Below are positions 34,530 through 43,027 of a stretch of DNA of 64,000 bases, piece after piece. The notes beneath the pieces are model-generated. The model was not told the origin of the DNA. It was given only the letters and a program-made list of their open reading frames with translations, and made no database searches. Every line of letters starts with the position of its first letter. Position 1 is the first letter of the stretch. A program made the translations under genes and the position numbers. Origin of the DNA: Nocardioides alkalitolerans (GTDB lineage Bacteria; Actinomycetota; Actinomycetes; Propionibacteriales; Nocardioidaceae); contig CP116227.1 of NCBI GenBank assembly GCA_038184435.1, positions 1,641,501-1,705,500 of the forward strand, in the 5' to 3' direction.

Positions 34530-35303
34530 ATGTTCGTCGGGTCCGGCACCCTCCTCAACGTCGTCACCGTGCTGATGGGCTCCGGAGTGGGAGTGGCGCT
34601 GGGGGGCCGGCTCCCCGAGCGGGTACGGCGCGTGGTCACCGACGGCCTGGGGCTCGTCACGCTGCTCGTGGCGGCGGTCGCCGCGGCCGACGTGCTCGAC
34701 CCCGCGCTGGCCGCGGCCACCGGCACCGGGGCGCCGATGCTCATCGTGCTGGGGGCCGTGCTGCTGGGCGGGATCGTCGGCGCCGCGCTCGACCTCGACG
34801 GGCGCCTCGTCGCGCTCGGCGGGTGGGCGGAGCGACGCCTGACGCGCCGACCGCGGGGAAGAGGCGCCGACGGCGCGGTCGACCAGGCGCGCACCGACCG
34901 CTTCACCGCCGGTTTCGTCGCCGCGTCCCTGGTCTTCTGCACCGGGCCGCTCACCGTCCTCGGCTCCCTCAACGACGGGCTGGGCAACGGCGCCGAGCAG
35001 CTCTACCTCAAGGCCACGCTCGACGGGTTCGCCGCGATCGCCTTCGCCGCGACGTTCGGCTGGGGCGTCGCCGCGTCCGCGCTCACCGTCGTCGTGGTGC
35101 AGGGCGGGCTCACCCTCGTCGGGCTCGTCGTGGGCGACGTGCTGCCGGCGGCCCACGTCGCCGCCCTGAGCGCGGTGGGCGGCGTGCTGCTGGTCGGCGT
35201 CGCGCTGCGGCTCCTCGACGTCGCCCAGGTGGCCGTCGCCTCGCTCCTGCCCGCACTGGTGGTCGCGCCGCTCCTCGTCGAGGCGGTCGTGCGGCTGCGC
35301 TGA
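34530..35303 (+). CDS. DUF554 family membrane protein (YdfK-like)
   Basis: A 257-aa protein with seven or so hydrophobic helices. The start FVGSGTLLNVVTVLMGSGVG and the central FVAASLVFCTGPLTVLGSLNDG (quoted part SLVFCTGPLTVLGSLNDGLG) are signatures of DUF554. The family is thought to be a small-molecule transporter but has no firm function. The ATG at 34530 follows GAGGGAG. A cytoplasmic loop near residue 105 is Arg-rich. Confidence 0.88.
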   Translation: MFVGSGTLLNVVTVLMGSGVGVALGGRLPERVRRVVTDGLGLVTLLVAAVAAADVLDPALAAATGTGAPMLIVLGAVLLGGIVGAALDLDGRLVALGGWAERRLTRRPRGRGADGAVDQARTDRFTAGFVAASLVFCTGPLTVLGSLNDGLGNGAEQLYLKATLDGFAAIAFAATFGWGVAASALTVVVVQGGLTLVGLVVGDVLPAAHVAALSAVGGVLLVGVALRLLDVAQVAVASLLPALVVAPLLVEAVVRLR

Positions 35304-35441
35304 GCCGCCTCAGCGCGCTGCCACCGAACACCGATTGTTCCCGCTTCGTTACCTCAAGCGGCGACGCGACCGCCCCGGGCGTCATAGCGTTCCACCCCAC
35401 ATGCGTCATGCCCTGACGCGCCGAGCTCGAACAGGAGCCCC

Positions 35442-36803
35442 ATGCAGATCGGCACCCGAGCCGCGGACACCCCGCCGCGGCCACAGACCCGGGGACGCGG
35501 AGGCATCCCGAGCCACCGCTCGGTGCTCCGGTTCCTCGCCCCCCTGCTGCTCGCGCTGGTCATCCTCGGCGTCGCGCCGTCCGCCCAGGCCGCCTCCGCG
35601 GCCGAGGACGGTTTCCGCGTCACCGTGAACCTCCGCGACACCAGCAACGACAACGCCCCGGTCGAGGGCGTCGACATCACCGCGACCCCGACGGGCGGTG
35701 AGGCCGTCCAGGCCACCACCGACGCCGAGGGACGCGCGGTGCTCGAGATCCCCGCGGAGTTCCAAGGCGCCACGGTCCTCGTCGAGCTCGACGAGGACAC
35801 GCTCCCGGACGGCGCCGCGATGCGCGAGGGCGCTCCGGCCGAGCAGACCGTCACCCTCAACATCTCGACGGTCGGCGTCACGTTCCTCATCGGCGAGGAC
35901 AACCGCAACGTCATGACGAAGTGGGACCGCGTCCCCGCCAGCATCTACAACGGCCTGCTCTTCGGCCTGATCATGGCGATGGCGGCGCTGGGACTCTCCA
36001 TGGTGTTCGGCACCACGGGCCTCACGAACTTCTCGCACGGCGAGCTCGTCACCTTCGGCGCGGTCTGCACGATGCTGCTCAACACCTCCCTGGGGGTGCC
36101 GTTCCTGCTGGCCGTCCCCATCACGGTGGTGGCGGCCGTCGGCGTCGGATGGCTCCAGGACCGGTTCCTGTGGGGCCCGCTCCGCCACCGCGGCATCGGA
36201 CTGATCGCGATGATGATCGTCTCCATCGGTCTGCAGTTCTTCCTGCGCAACTTCTTCGCCTACATCACCGGCTCGCGCACGGAGGTGTACGACGAGTACG
36301 CGACCGGCGCCGGCTCGGACTTCGCCGGGCTCTTCACCTACACGACGCGCGACATCGTCATCGCCGGCATCTGCATCGTGGTGCTCGGCCTGGTCATCGC
36401 GGGCCTGTCCTACACGCGTCTCGGTCGGGCCACCCGCGCCGTCGCCGACAACCCGGCGCTGGCCGCGGCCACCGGCATCAACGTCGACCGGGTCGTCTCC
36501 ACCGTGTGGATGGTGGGCACCGCCCTCGCCGCGCTCGCGGGCACGTTCCTCGCGTTCCAGCTCGGTGTGACCTACCAGATCGGCCAGCTCATGCTGCTGC
36601 TGCTCTTCGCGGCCTGCTGCGTCGGCGGGCTCGGGTCGGTCTGGGGCGCGCTCGTCGGCAGCCTCATCATCGGTGTCCTCATCGAGCTGTCCGCGCTGGT
36701 GATCCCGCCGGACCTCAAGAACGCCGGTGCGCTGCTGCTCCTCGTCATCATCCTTCTCGTCCGACCGCAGGGCCTCCTGGGCCGCCGCGAGCGGATCGGC
36801 TGA
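35442..36803 (+). CDS. livH: Branched-chain amino-acid ABC permease LivH with N-terminal secreted domain
   Basis: A 453-aa protein. Residues 1-50 form a long signal peptide or anchor ending PSAQA-AS. Residues about 58-145 form a beta-sandwich carboxypeptidase-regulatory-like domain (FRVTVNLRDTSNDNAPVEGV, then TDAEGRAVLEIPAEF). From about residue 168 the LivH permease begins (IYNGLLFGLIMAMAALGLSM) with about eight helices and the family segment TGLTNFSHGELVTFGA. The ribosome-binding site is AACAGGAGCCCC. It is the first gene of livHMGF. Classical LivH is about 300 aa, so the extra domain is an addition. Confidence 0.88.
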   Translation: MQIGTRAADTPPRPQTRGRGGIPSHRSVLRFLAPLLLALVILGVAPSAQAASAAEDGFRVTVNLRDTSNDNAPVEGVDITATPTGGEAVQATTDAEGRAVLEIPAEFQGATVLVELDEDTLPDGAAMREGAPAEQTVTLNISTVGVTFLIGEDNRNVMTKWDRVPASIYNGLLFGLIMAMAALGLSMVFGTTGLTNFSHGELVTFGAVCTMLLNTSLGVPFLLAVPITVVAAVGVGWLQDRFLWGPLRHRGIGLIAMMIVSIGLQFFLRNFFAYITGSRTEVYDEYATGAGSDFAGLFTYTTRDIVIAGICIVVLGLVIAGLSYTRLGRATRAVADNPALAAATGINVDRVVSTVWMVGTALAALAGTFLAFQLGVTYQIGQLMLLLLFAACCVGGLGSVWGALVGSLIIGVLIELSALVIPPDLKNAGALLLLVIILLVRPQGLLGRRERIG

Positions 36804-36813
36804 AAGGGATCTC

Positions 36814-37782
36814 ATGGACATCCTCACCAACGCGCTCCACGACGCGTTCGCGCCCATCGCGATCTCGTACGTGCTGGCCGCCATCGGCCTCAACATCCAC
36901 TTCGGCTACACGGGCCTGCTGAACTTCGGCCAGGCCGCGTTCGCCGCGGTCGGCGCCTACGGCATGGCCGTGCTCATCGTGTCGTTCGACGTGCCCCTCG
37001 TGCCGGCGCTGCTGCTGGCCCTGGTCGGCGCCGTCCTGCTCGCCCTGGTCATGGGTCTGCCGACACTGCGGCTCCGTGCCGACTACCTCGCGATCGTCAC
37101 GATCGCCGTCGCGGAGATCGCCCGCCTGATCTTCTCGACGTCGTTCAAGCAGTACTTCAACGCCCGTGACGGCGTGCAGGGCTTCACCGCCGACTTCCGC
37201 GAGCTCAACCCGTACGGCGACGGCGCCCTCGGCTTCAGCCGCAACGACCTCTGGGTCATCACCGTCGGCTGGGTCCTCGTCGCGCTCGTGCTCGTCTTCG
37301 TGTTCCTGCTCATGCGCAGCCCCTGGGGTCGCGTGCTGAAGAGCATCCGCGAGGACGAGGACGCCGTGCGGTCGCTCGGCAAGAACGTCTACAGCTACAA
37401 GCTGCAGGCCCTCATCCTCGGTGGCGTCATCGGCGCCCTCGGTGGCTTCGTGGGCGCGCTCGGCAAGGGCTCCGTGCAGCCGGACAGCTTCAACACGGAC
37501 TTCACGTTCATCGCCTTCACCATGCTGATCCTCGGCGGTGCGGCGCGCGTGATGTCGCCGGTCGTGGGTGCCGTGCTCTTCTGGTTCCTGCTGACCTTCA
37601 TGGACGTGCTGCTCAAGCGCATCACCGGCGACGGCGGCTTCGTGCCCGGGTGGCTGCTCAACCCGGACCAGACCGGCAACGTGCGCTTCATGATCGTGGG
37701 CCTCGTGCTGATGCTGCTCATGATCTTCCGCCCGCAAGGGATCTTCGGCGACAAGAAGGAGCTCGCGATCGATGCCCGCTGA
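36814..37782 (+). CDS. livM: Branched-chain amino-acid ABC permease LivM
   Basis: A 322-aa inner-membrane permease. The segment IGLNIHFGYTGLLNFGQAAFAAVGAYG is diagnostic (quoted part HFGYTGLLNFGQAAFAAVG), and the EAA-like cytoplasmic loop is RSPWGRVLKSIREDEDAVRSLGKNVY. It pairs with LivH to form the translocation channel. The ATG at 36814 is preceded by GAAAGGGAT. It lies 10 bp after livH and overlaps livG by 11 bp. Confidence 0.93.
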   Translation: MDILTNALHDAFAPIAISYVLAAIGLNIHFGYTGLLNFGQAAFAAVGAYGMAVLIVSFDVPLVPALLLALVGAVLLALVMGLPTLRLRADYLAIVTIAVAEIARLIFSTSFKQYFNARDGVQGFTADFRELNPYGDGALGFSRNDLWVITVGWVLVALVLVFVFLLMRSPWGRVLKSIREDEDAVRSLGKNVYSYKLQALILGGVIGALGGFVGALGKGSVQPDSFNTDFTFIAFTMLILGGAARVMSPVVGAVLFWFLLTFMDVLLKRITGDGGFVPGWLLNPDQTGNVRFMIVGLVLMLLMIFRPQGIFGDKKELAIDAR

Positions 37783-38698
37783 CCTCGAGAAGTCCCGCGG
37801 CGCGGCCGCGGCCGCCCTGGCCGACGTCGCCCACGAGCCGGGCGCGGCGAAGCCCGACCCCATCGTCGTCGTCGACAACATCACGCGGCAGTTCGGCGGC
37901 CTCAAGGCCGTCGACGTGGGCCACCTGGAGATCCAGCGTGGCGTCATCACCGCGCTGATCGGCCCCAACGGCGCCGGCAAGACGACGTTCTTCAACCTGC
38001 TGACCGGGTTCGACACCCCGGACACGGGCGAGCGGTACCTCAACGGCAAGTCGCTGAAGCGCGTCGCGGCGTACAAGGTCGCGAAGCTCGGCATGGTCCG
38101 CACCTTCCAGCTGACCAAGGTGCTGTCCAAGCTCACCGTGCTGGAGAACATGCGCCTCGGCGCGACGGGCCAGCGCGGCGAGCGGTTCTGGGCGGGTCCC
38201 CTGGCGTTCCTGTGGAGCAGCCAGGAGAAGGCCAACACCGAGCGCGCCCGCGAGCTGCTCCGGCGGTTCAAGCTGGACGCCAAGGAGAACGACTTCGCCG
38301 GCTCCCTCTCGGGTGGTCAGCGGAAGCTGCTCGAGATGGCCCGGGCGCTCATGGTGGAGCCGGAGCTCGTCATGCTCGACGAGCCGATGGCCGGCGTGAA
38401 CCCGGCCCTCAAGCAGTCGCTGCTGGGGCACGTGAAGTCGCTGCGCGACGAGGGCATGACCGTCCTCTTCGTCGAGCACGACATGGACATGGTCCGCGAC
38501 ATCTCGGACTGGGTCGTCGTCATGGCGGCGGGCGCGGTCATCGCGGAGGGCCCGCCCCACAGCATCATGAGCGACCAGCGCGTGATCGACGCCTACCTGG
38601 GCGCCCACCACGACACCGACATCAGCGACCTCGACCCCGAGGAGATCCTCGCCGAGGCGGAGGCCGAGATCGCGGCCGAGAAGGAGGGCAACGCGTGA
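37772..38698 (+). CDS. livG: Branched-chain amino-acid ABC ATPase LivG
   Basis: A 308-aa ATPase with Walker A GPNGAGKTTFFNLL, the Q-loop near TFQLTKVLSKLTV, signature SLSGGQRKLLEMARAL, Walker B LVMLDEPMAGVNP and H-loop LFVEHDMDMV. A 30-residue N-terminal extension and an acidic tail rich in Glu/Ala flank the core. The ATG at 37772 overlaps the end of livM, and its stop overlaps livF as GTGA, so the operon is translationally coupled. Confidence 0.95.
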   Translation: MPADLEKSRGAAAAALADVAHEPGAAKPDPIVVVDNITRQFGGLKAVDVGHLEIQRGVITALIGPNGAGKTTFFNLLTGFDTPDTGERYLNGKSLKRVAAYKVAKLGMVRTFQLTKVLSKLTVLENMRLGATGQRGERFWAGPLAFLWSSQEKANTERARELLRRFKLDAKENDFAGSLSGGQRKLLEMARALMVEPELVMLDEPMAGVNPALKQSLLGHVKSLRDEGMTVLFVEHDMDMVRDISDWVVVMAAGAVIAEGPPHSIMSDQRVIDAYLGAHHDTDISDLDPEEILAEAEAEIAAEKEGNA

Positions 38699-39504
38699 AC
38701 GCCGACCTGAGCAAGGCCGCCGCGGGCGCCGACGAGCGTGCCGAGGCCGCCCGTCGGGCGCACCTCGCCGCGGCCGACGGAGCCGTCCTGCGGGCGGACA
38801 ACCTGATCGCGGGCTACCTGCCCGGGGTCAACATCCTCAACGGCGCCGACCTCTACTGCCAGCCGGGCGAGCTCGTGGGCATCATCGGCCCGAACGGTGC
38901 CGGCAAGTCCACGCTGCTCAAGGCCCTGTTCGGCCTGGTGAAGATCCACACCGGCTCCGTCACCCTGCGTGGTGAGGAGGTCACCAACCAGCGGGCGGAC
39001 AGCCTGGTCACCAAGGGCATCGGTTTCGTGCCGCAGACCAACAACGTGTTCCCGAGCCTGTCCATCGCGGAGAACCTCCAGATGGGCTGCTACCAGGCCC
39101 CCAAGAAGTTCGCCGAGCGGTTCGACTTCGTCACGGGGATCTTCCCGGCCCTCGGCACCCGCCGGAACCAGCGTGCGGGCTCGCTGTCCGGCGGCGAGCG
39201 GCAGATGGTCGCCATGGGCCGCGCGCTCATGATGGAGCCGTCGGTCCTGCTGCTCGACGAGCCCTCGGCGGGCCTCTCCCCCGCCATGCAGGACGAGGTG
39301 TTCGTGCAGACCCGCAACATCAACAAGGCGGGCGTCTCGGTCGTCATGGTGGAGCAGAACGCGGCCCGCTGCCTGCAGATCTGCGACCGCGGCTACGTGC
39401 TCGACCACGGCCGCAACGCCTACACGGCCACCGGCCGCGAGCTCGCCAACGACCCCAAGGTCATCGAGCTCTACCTCGGCACCCTGGCCAAGCAGAACAC
39501 CTGA
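38695..39504 (+). CDS. livF: Branched-chain amino-acid ABC ATPase LivF
   Basis: A 269-aa ATPase with Walker A GPNGAGKSTLLKAL, LivF-type PQTNNVFPSLSIAENLQMG, signature SLSGGERQMVAMGRALM, Walker B VLLLDEPSAGLSP and H-loop-like VVMVEQNAARCLQI, where Glu-Gln replaces the usual Glu-His as is common in LivF. The GTG at 38695 overlaps the livG stop. It is the last gene of the operon, ended by a strong hairpin. Confidence 0.95.
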   Translation: MNADLSKAAAGADERAEAARRAHLAAADGAVLRADNLIAGYLPGVNILNGADLYCQPGELVGIIGPNGAGKSTLLKALFGLVKIHTGSVTLRGEEVTNQRADSLVTKGIGFVPQTNNVFPSLSIAENLQMGCYQAPKKFAERFDFVTGIFPALGTRRNQRAGSLSGGERQMVAMGRALMMEPSVLLLDEPSAGLSPAMQDEVFVQTRNINKAGVSVVMVEQNAARCLQICDRGYVLDHGRNAYTATGRELANDPKVIELYLGTLAKQNT

Positions 39505-39531
39505 GCCACCCGCTCGACCGCTCCACCCAGC

Positions 39532-39570
39532 ACGAGGGGCCCGCCGGCTGACAGCCGGCGGGCCCTTCGT
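39532..39570 (+). terminator. livHMGF operon terminator
   Basis: GGGCCCGCCGGC pairs with GCCGGCGGGCCC around a TGACA loop, extended by ACGA/TCGT flanks, 28 bp after the livF stop. Confidence 0.85.
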
Positions 39571-39600
39571 CGTTCGCCCTCCTCGCCCCCCCACCCCCAC

Positions 39601-39655
39601 CCGGGTCGTGGTGCCCGGCCACTGTTTCCCGCGGGCCTCCCACCACGACCGCGGG
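39601..39655. repeat. Intergenic inverted-repeat element, copy 1
   Basis: GGTCGTGGTG at 39604-39613 and its exact complement CACCACGACC at 39641-39650 bracket a 27-bp core. The same left end, CCGGGTCGTGGTG, and the core CAGGCCTCCCAC-like sequence recur at 39732-39790. Confidence 0.65.
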
Positions 39656-39731
39656 GCGTACGGAGCGGTCCCGAGCGCCGCGGCCCCGTACGTCGCGGGC
39701 GCGCGTCGCGCCGTACCCGCTGGTGAGCCCA

Positions 39732-39790
39732 CCGGGTCGTGGTGGTGGTGCCACGCCACCACGTTCCGCAGGCCTCCCACGCACGACCGG
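39732..39790. repeat. Intergenic inverted-repeat element, copy 2
   Basis: It begins CCGGGTCGTGGTG like copy 1, has a GTG trinucleotide expansion, shares the ...TTCCGCAGGCCTCCCAC core, and ends GCACGACCGG, an imperfect version of the copy 1 right arm. Confidence 0.6.
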
Positions 39791-39825
39791 GAGGCGGGAG
39801 CGGGCGGGGAGGGTGACGGGCATGG

Positions 39826-39870
39826 AAAAGCCCCAGGCCCCCGGAGCGCAGCTCTCCGGGGGCCTGGGGG
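39826..39870 (-). terminator. Terminator of the binding-protein gene
   Basis: CCCCAGGCCCCCGGAG at 39831-39846 pairs with CTCCGGGGGCCTGGGG near 39854-39869. Read on the minus strand the stem is followed by CTTTTCC, a classical intrinsic terminator. Confidence 0.85.
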
Positions 39871-39907
39871 ACGTGCGACCGGGCGGGTGCCCGGCGGTGT
39901 CACGGCA

Positions 39908-41230
39908 TCAGTTGTTGCCGTTGAGCCCCGCCTCGACGAGCTCGGGGACGATCTTCTTCGTCTCGTCGAACGCGATCAGGACGATCGCGTCGGGGTCCTC
40001 GGCCTTGATGGCCTCGACCTCGGCGGTGTACGTCGCCGCCTCCGGCGAGTAGAGCTGGTAGGAGACGACGGAGCCGCCCGACTGCTCGAAGAAGTCCCGC
40101 ACGTTCTCCGCGAGAGCCTCACCGTAGGAGTCCTGGCGCGCCAGGATGGCGATGTTCTGCTTGCCGTCACCGCTCAGCGTCGACGCCATGACCTGGCCCT
40201 GCAGCACGTCCGAGGGAGCCGTGCGGAAGTACAGGCCCTGGTCGGCGTAGGTGTCGAACGCGGTCGACGTGTTGGCCGGCGAGATCTGCGCGACACCGGC
40301 GCTGGTGATCTTGTCGATGACGCTGAGCGACACCGACGAGGAGGCCGCACCGACGATGACGTCGACGTTGCCCGCGAGGAGCTGGTCGACGGACGCACCG
40401 GCGATGTCCGGCGTGCCGTCACCGGAGTCGGCGGTCGGCAGGGCGACGGCGTCGGCACCGTTCACGCCGCCGGCCTCGTTGATCTCCTGCACGGCGAGCG
40501 CGACGCCCGCGATCTCCGGGGGGCCGAGGAACGCGAGGTCACCGGAGGTCGGCAGCAGGCCGCCCACGGTGAAGACGCCGTCGCCGTCCTCGATGGCCGG
40601 GAGCTCCTGGCCCTCGACCGGGTCGGAGTCGGGGATCTCACCGGTGATGAACTCGTCCGGCGTGTAGGTGTTGTCCGCGCCGTACTCGAAGATGCCGATC
40701 GTCGCGGACGTCGGGCTGCCGGTCGAGCTGAAGTCGATCGGGCCAGAGACACCGTCGTAGTCGATGTCGGTGCCGGCGGCGAGCAGCTCGGCGCACGCGG
40801 CGAAGTCGGTGCACTTCTCGCCCTCGGCGGACACCTCCTGCAGCTTGCTGGCGATCGCCGTGCCGGAGTCGTTGCCGGCCGCGATCGCGGCAAGGGCCGC
40901 GACGACGACGGCGTCGTAGGACTCCGCGCCGTAGGTGAAGTCGGCGAGGTCCGGGTTCACGCCGAGGAGGCGCTCACGGAACTCGTCGCCGAGCTCGGAG
41001 CCGGGGTACGTCGCGCGGACGCCCTCGAGGGTGCCCTCGTCGAAGTCGGCGCTGTAGTCGGCGGTGTTGCCGTCGACGAAGTACCACGACGGGGCCGACG
41101 ACGCGTTGTCGTTGTTGCCACCGTCGCCATCGTTGTCGCCGTCACCGTCTCCGCCGCCACAACCAGCGGCGACGAGGGACGTCGCGAGCATCGCGACCCC
41201 CAGTCGGACCAGGGTGCTGGAACGCTTCAT
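39908..41230 (-). CDS. Branched-chain amino-acid ABC substrate-binding lipoprotein (LivJ/LivK type)
   Basis: A 440-aa exported lipoprotein. The signal peptide ends in the lipobox LVAAGC, so the cysteine is lipidated, and an unusual Gly/Asp/Asn linker follows. The mature part is a type I periplasmic-binding fold: GGLLPTSGDLAFLGPPEIAG (the start of the domain), ALAVQEINEAGG-like VALAVQEINEAGGVNG, and VIVGAASSSVSLSV. Duplicated C-terminal elements (FTYGAESYDAVVVAALA) complete the second lobe. The ATG at 41230 has GGAGG 4 nt upstream. It is convergent with livHMGF and presumably delivers its ligand to that permease; which amino acid is unknown. Confidence 0.92.
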   Translation of the reverse strand: MKRSSTLVRLGVAMLATSLVAAGCGGGDGDGDNDGDGGNNDNASSAPSWYFVDGNTADYSADFDEGTLEGVRATYPGSELGDEFRERLLGVNPDLADFTYGAESYDAVVVAALAAIAAGNDSGTAIASKLQEVSAEGEKCTDFAACAELLAAGTDIDYDGVSGPIDFSSTGSPTSATIGIFEYGADNTYTPDEFITGEIPDSDPVEGQELPAIEDGDGVFTVGGLLPTSGDLAFLGPPEIAGVALAVQEINEAGGVNGADAVALPTADSGDGTPDIAGASVDQLLAGNVDVIVGAASSSVSLSVIDKITSAGVAQISPANTSTAFDTYADQGLYFRTAPSDVLQGQVMASTLSGDGKQNIAILARQDSYGEALAENVRDFFEQSGGSVVSYQLYSPEAATYTAEVEAIKAEDPDAIVLIAFDETKKIVPELVEAGLNGNN

Positions 41231-41387
41231 CAAGCCTCCGTCAATCGGATTCCCACGTCGGCACCTCGCCGACGTTTGCGTCAACGTAGTCCTCGACGGA
41301 GCCCCGCGAGACCGGCTTGGGCGGCCGTTGCCAACTTGTGACCTGGGCCGCCGCTCCCGTGATCCGGATGCCCTGCGAGCCGGGCGC

Positions 41388-41990
41388 TCAGGCGCCGCTG
41401 CCGCCCGGGCCGTGCGTGATGACCCCCTCCGCGACCTGCTTCATCGACAGGCGCAGGTCCATGGCGGTCTTCTGGATCCAGCGGAAGGCGTCCGGCTCCG
41501 TGAGCCCGAGGTCCTTCTGCAGCACGCCCTTGGCGCGGTCGACCAGCTTGCGCGTCTCGAGCCGCTCCGTGAGGTCGCCGACCTCGGCCTCGAGCTGGCT
41601 CAGCTCCGCGAAGCGGCTGACGGCCATCTCGATCGCCGGCACGAGGTCGCTCGCCGAGAACGGCTTCACCAGGTAGGCCATCGCGCCCGCGTCGCGGGCC
41701 CGCTCGACCAGCTCCCGCTGGGAGAAGGCCGTCAGGATGACGACGGGGGCGATGCGCTGGGCGGCGATCCGCTCCGCGGCCGCGATGCCGTCGAGCACCG
41801 GCATCTTCACGTCGAGCACGACGAGGTCGGGACGCAGCTCCTCGGCGAGCTCGATGGCACGCTGCCCGTCGCCGGCCTCCCCCACGACGTCGTACCCCTC
41901 GTCGGCCAGCATCTCGGCCAAGTCCATGCGGATCAGCGCCTCGTCCTCGGCGATGACGACACGTCGGGGGGCCTGCGCGCGCTCGTTCAC
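41388..41990 (-). CDS. pdtaR: ANTAR-domain response regulator, PdtaR type
   Basis: A 200-aa two-domain protein. The receiver domain has the acidic pocket AEDEALIRMDLAEML, the phospho-acceptor Asp60 in LVVLDVKMP, Thr in VILTAFSQ and Lys in YLVKPFS. The ANTAR RNA-binding domain spans about residues 130-190 (LETRKLVDRAKGVLQKDLGL, EPDAFRWIQKTAMD). It closely resembles M. tuberculosis PdtaR (Rv1626), which binds hairpin pairs in mRNAs to prevent termination. The cognate kinase PdtaS is not in the window. GTG start at 41990. Confidence 0.92.
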   Translation of the reverse strand: MNERAQAPRRVVIAEDEALIRMDLAEMLADEGYDVVGEAGDGQRAIELAEELRPDLVVLDVKMPVLDGIAAAERIAAQRIAPVVILTAFSQRELVERARDAGAMAYLVKPFSASDLVPAIEMAVSRFAELSQLEAEVGDLTERLETRKLVDRAKGVLQKDLGLTEPDAFRWIQKTAMDLRLSMKQVAEGVITHGPGGSGA

Positions 41991-42102
41991 AGGGGGAAGG
42001 CTAGCCCGCGCGCCCCGTCGGCGCGGCCCCGGCGTGCGGCCCCGGCGCCGGGCGGTGCGTCACGTTCGTCACGGGATCGGCTACGGTGGCGGCCGCACCC
42101 TC

Positions 42103-42186
42103 GCCGGGTTGGCGGAATCGGCATACGCGGTGGTCTCAAACACCACTGTCCGAGAGGACTTGTGGGTTCGAATCCCACACCCGGCA
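42103..42186 (+). tRNA. tRNA-Leu (anticodon CAA)
   Basis: The acceptor stem GCCGGGT pairs with ACCCGGC, discriminator A at 42186. The anticodon stem GTGGT/ACCAC encloses the loop CTCAAAC, with anticodon CAA at 42137-42139, which reads UUG. A long variable arm (TGTCC-GAGA-GGACT) and the T-loop GTTCGAATC make it a type II tRNA. CCA is not encoded. Confidence 0.96.
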
Positions 42187-42233
42187 CCCCTGTCTCGTCA
42201 GAACCGTCGGTGCCGGCAGCGACGATCCCACTC

Positions 42234-43016
42234 ATGCACGTCCGCCCATGGAGCACCGTCGAGTCGGCGCTGCGCGCGTCCGACGACGGCGTTCCCGACG
42301 CGGAGAACGCTCGACGCCACGGGGTCGCGGTCAAGACCGTGCGACGCTGGCGCCGCGACTACGGGAGGCGCGGGCTGCCGCGCGGCCAGACCCACACCAG
42401 CGCGCCGTGTCCCCGTTGTGACGGCAGCGAGCTGGACGCTCGCGCCTACGCCGAGCTGCTCGGCTGGTACCTCGGCGACGGACATCTCGTGGAAGCCCGG
42501 CGTGAGGTCATGCTGCTCAGCATCGTGAACGACCGGAGGTACGCCGAGGCCAATGCTCGGCTGCTCCTCCTCCTGCGGGCCGTGAAACCCGGGGGGCGAC
42601 CCCACGTCCGCGAGCGCCCCGGCGCGGTCGTTACCGCGATGGGCTGGAAGCACTGGACCTGCCTCTTCCCCCAGCACGGCCCGGGGCGCAAGCACGACCG
42701 CCGGATCGTGCTCGAGCCCTGGCAGCGGTCGCTGGTGGAGCAGCACCCGGCCGACTTCCTGCGCGGCCTCTTCCACTCGGACGGAGCGCGGGTGCGCAAC
42801 TGGGCCAGCCGTCGCGTGGCCGCCACCGGCGAGGTACGTCGCCACGACTACGCCCGGTGGCAGTTCACCAACCGCTCGGAGGACATCCTCGGCCTCTGCG
42901 GCTGGGCGCTCGACCTGGTCGAGGTGCCCTGGCGGCGGTCGTCCCGGACGACGATGAGCGTGTCGCGACGGGCCGCGGTGGCTCGTCTCGACACGCTCAT
43001 CGGCGTGAAGCGGTGA
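42234..43016 (+). CDS. Free-standing LAGLIDADG-type homing endonuclease-like protein with HTH
   Basis: A 260-aa protein. Residues 16-45 form a helix-turn-helix (ENARRHGVAVKTVRRWRRDY). A CPRC pair at 59-62 may bind zinc with distant ligands. Two LAGLIDADG helices follow: AELLGWYLGDG at 73-83 and ADFLRGLFHSDG at 173-184, each with the metal-binding aspartate (D82, D183). That is the pattern of a monomeric two-motif enzyme. It is not inside an intron or intein; it sits 48 bp after an intact tRNA-Leu gene. It may be a site-specific endonuclease or a domesticated DNA-binding regulator. The ATG at 42234 is the first after the tRNA. Confidence 0.8.
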   Translation: MHVRPWSTVESALRASDDGVPDAENARRHGVAVKTVRRWRRDYGRRGLPRGQTHTSAPCPRCDGSELDARAYAELLGWYLGDGHLVEARREVMLLSIVNDRRYAEANARLLLLLRAVKPGGRPHVRERPGAVVTAMGWKHWTCLFPQHGPGRKHDRRIVLEPWQRSLVEQHPADFLRGLFHSDGARVRNWASRRVAATGEVRRHDYARWQFTNRSEDILGLCGWALDLVEVPWRRSSRTTMSVSRRAAVARLDTLIGVKR

Positions 43017-43027
43017 CGTGGGTGGGC

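Larger units (their letters stand above)
39505..39907. other. 403-bp intergenic region with two terminators and a repeated element
   Basis: No gene is seen between the convergent livF and binding-protein genes. The region holds the livF terminator, two diverged copies of a roughly 55-bp element with terminal inverted repeats, and the terminator of the binding-protein gene. Confidence 0.85.

Noticed and set aside
35348..35352. GTTAC upstream of livH as part of a GlnR box
   Set aside because: The bases six positions later are CGGCG, not GAAAC-like, so only a half site exists.
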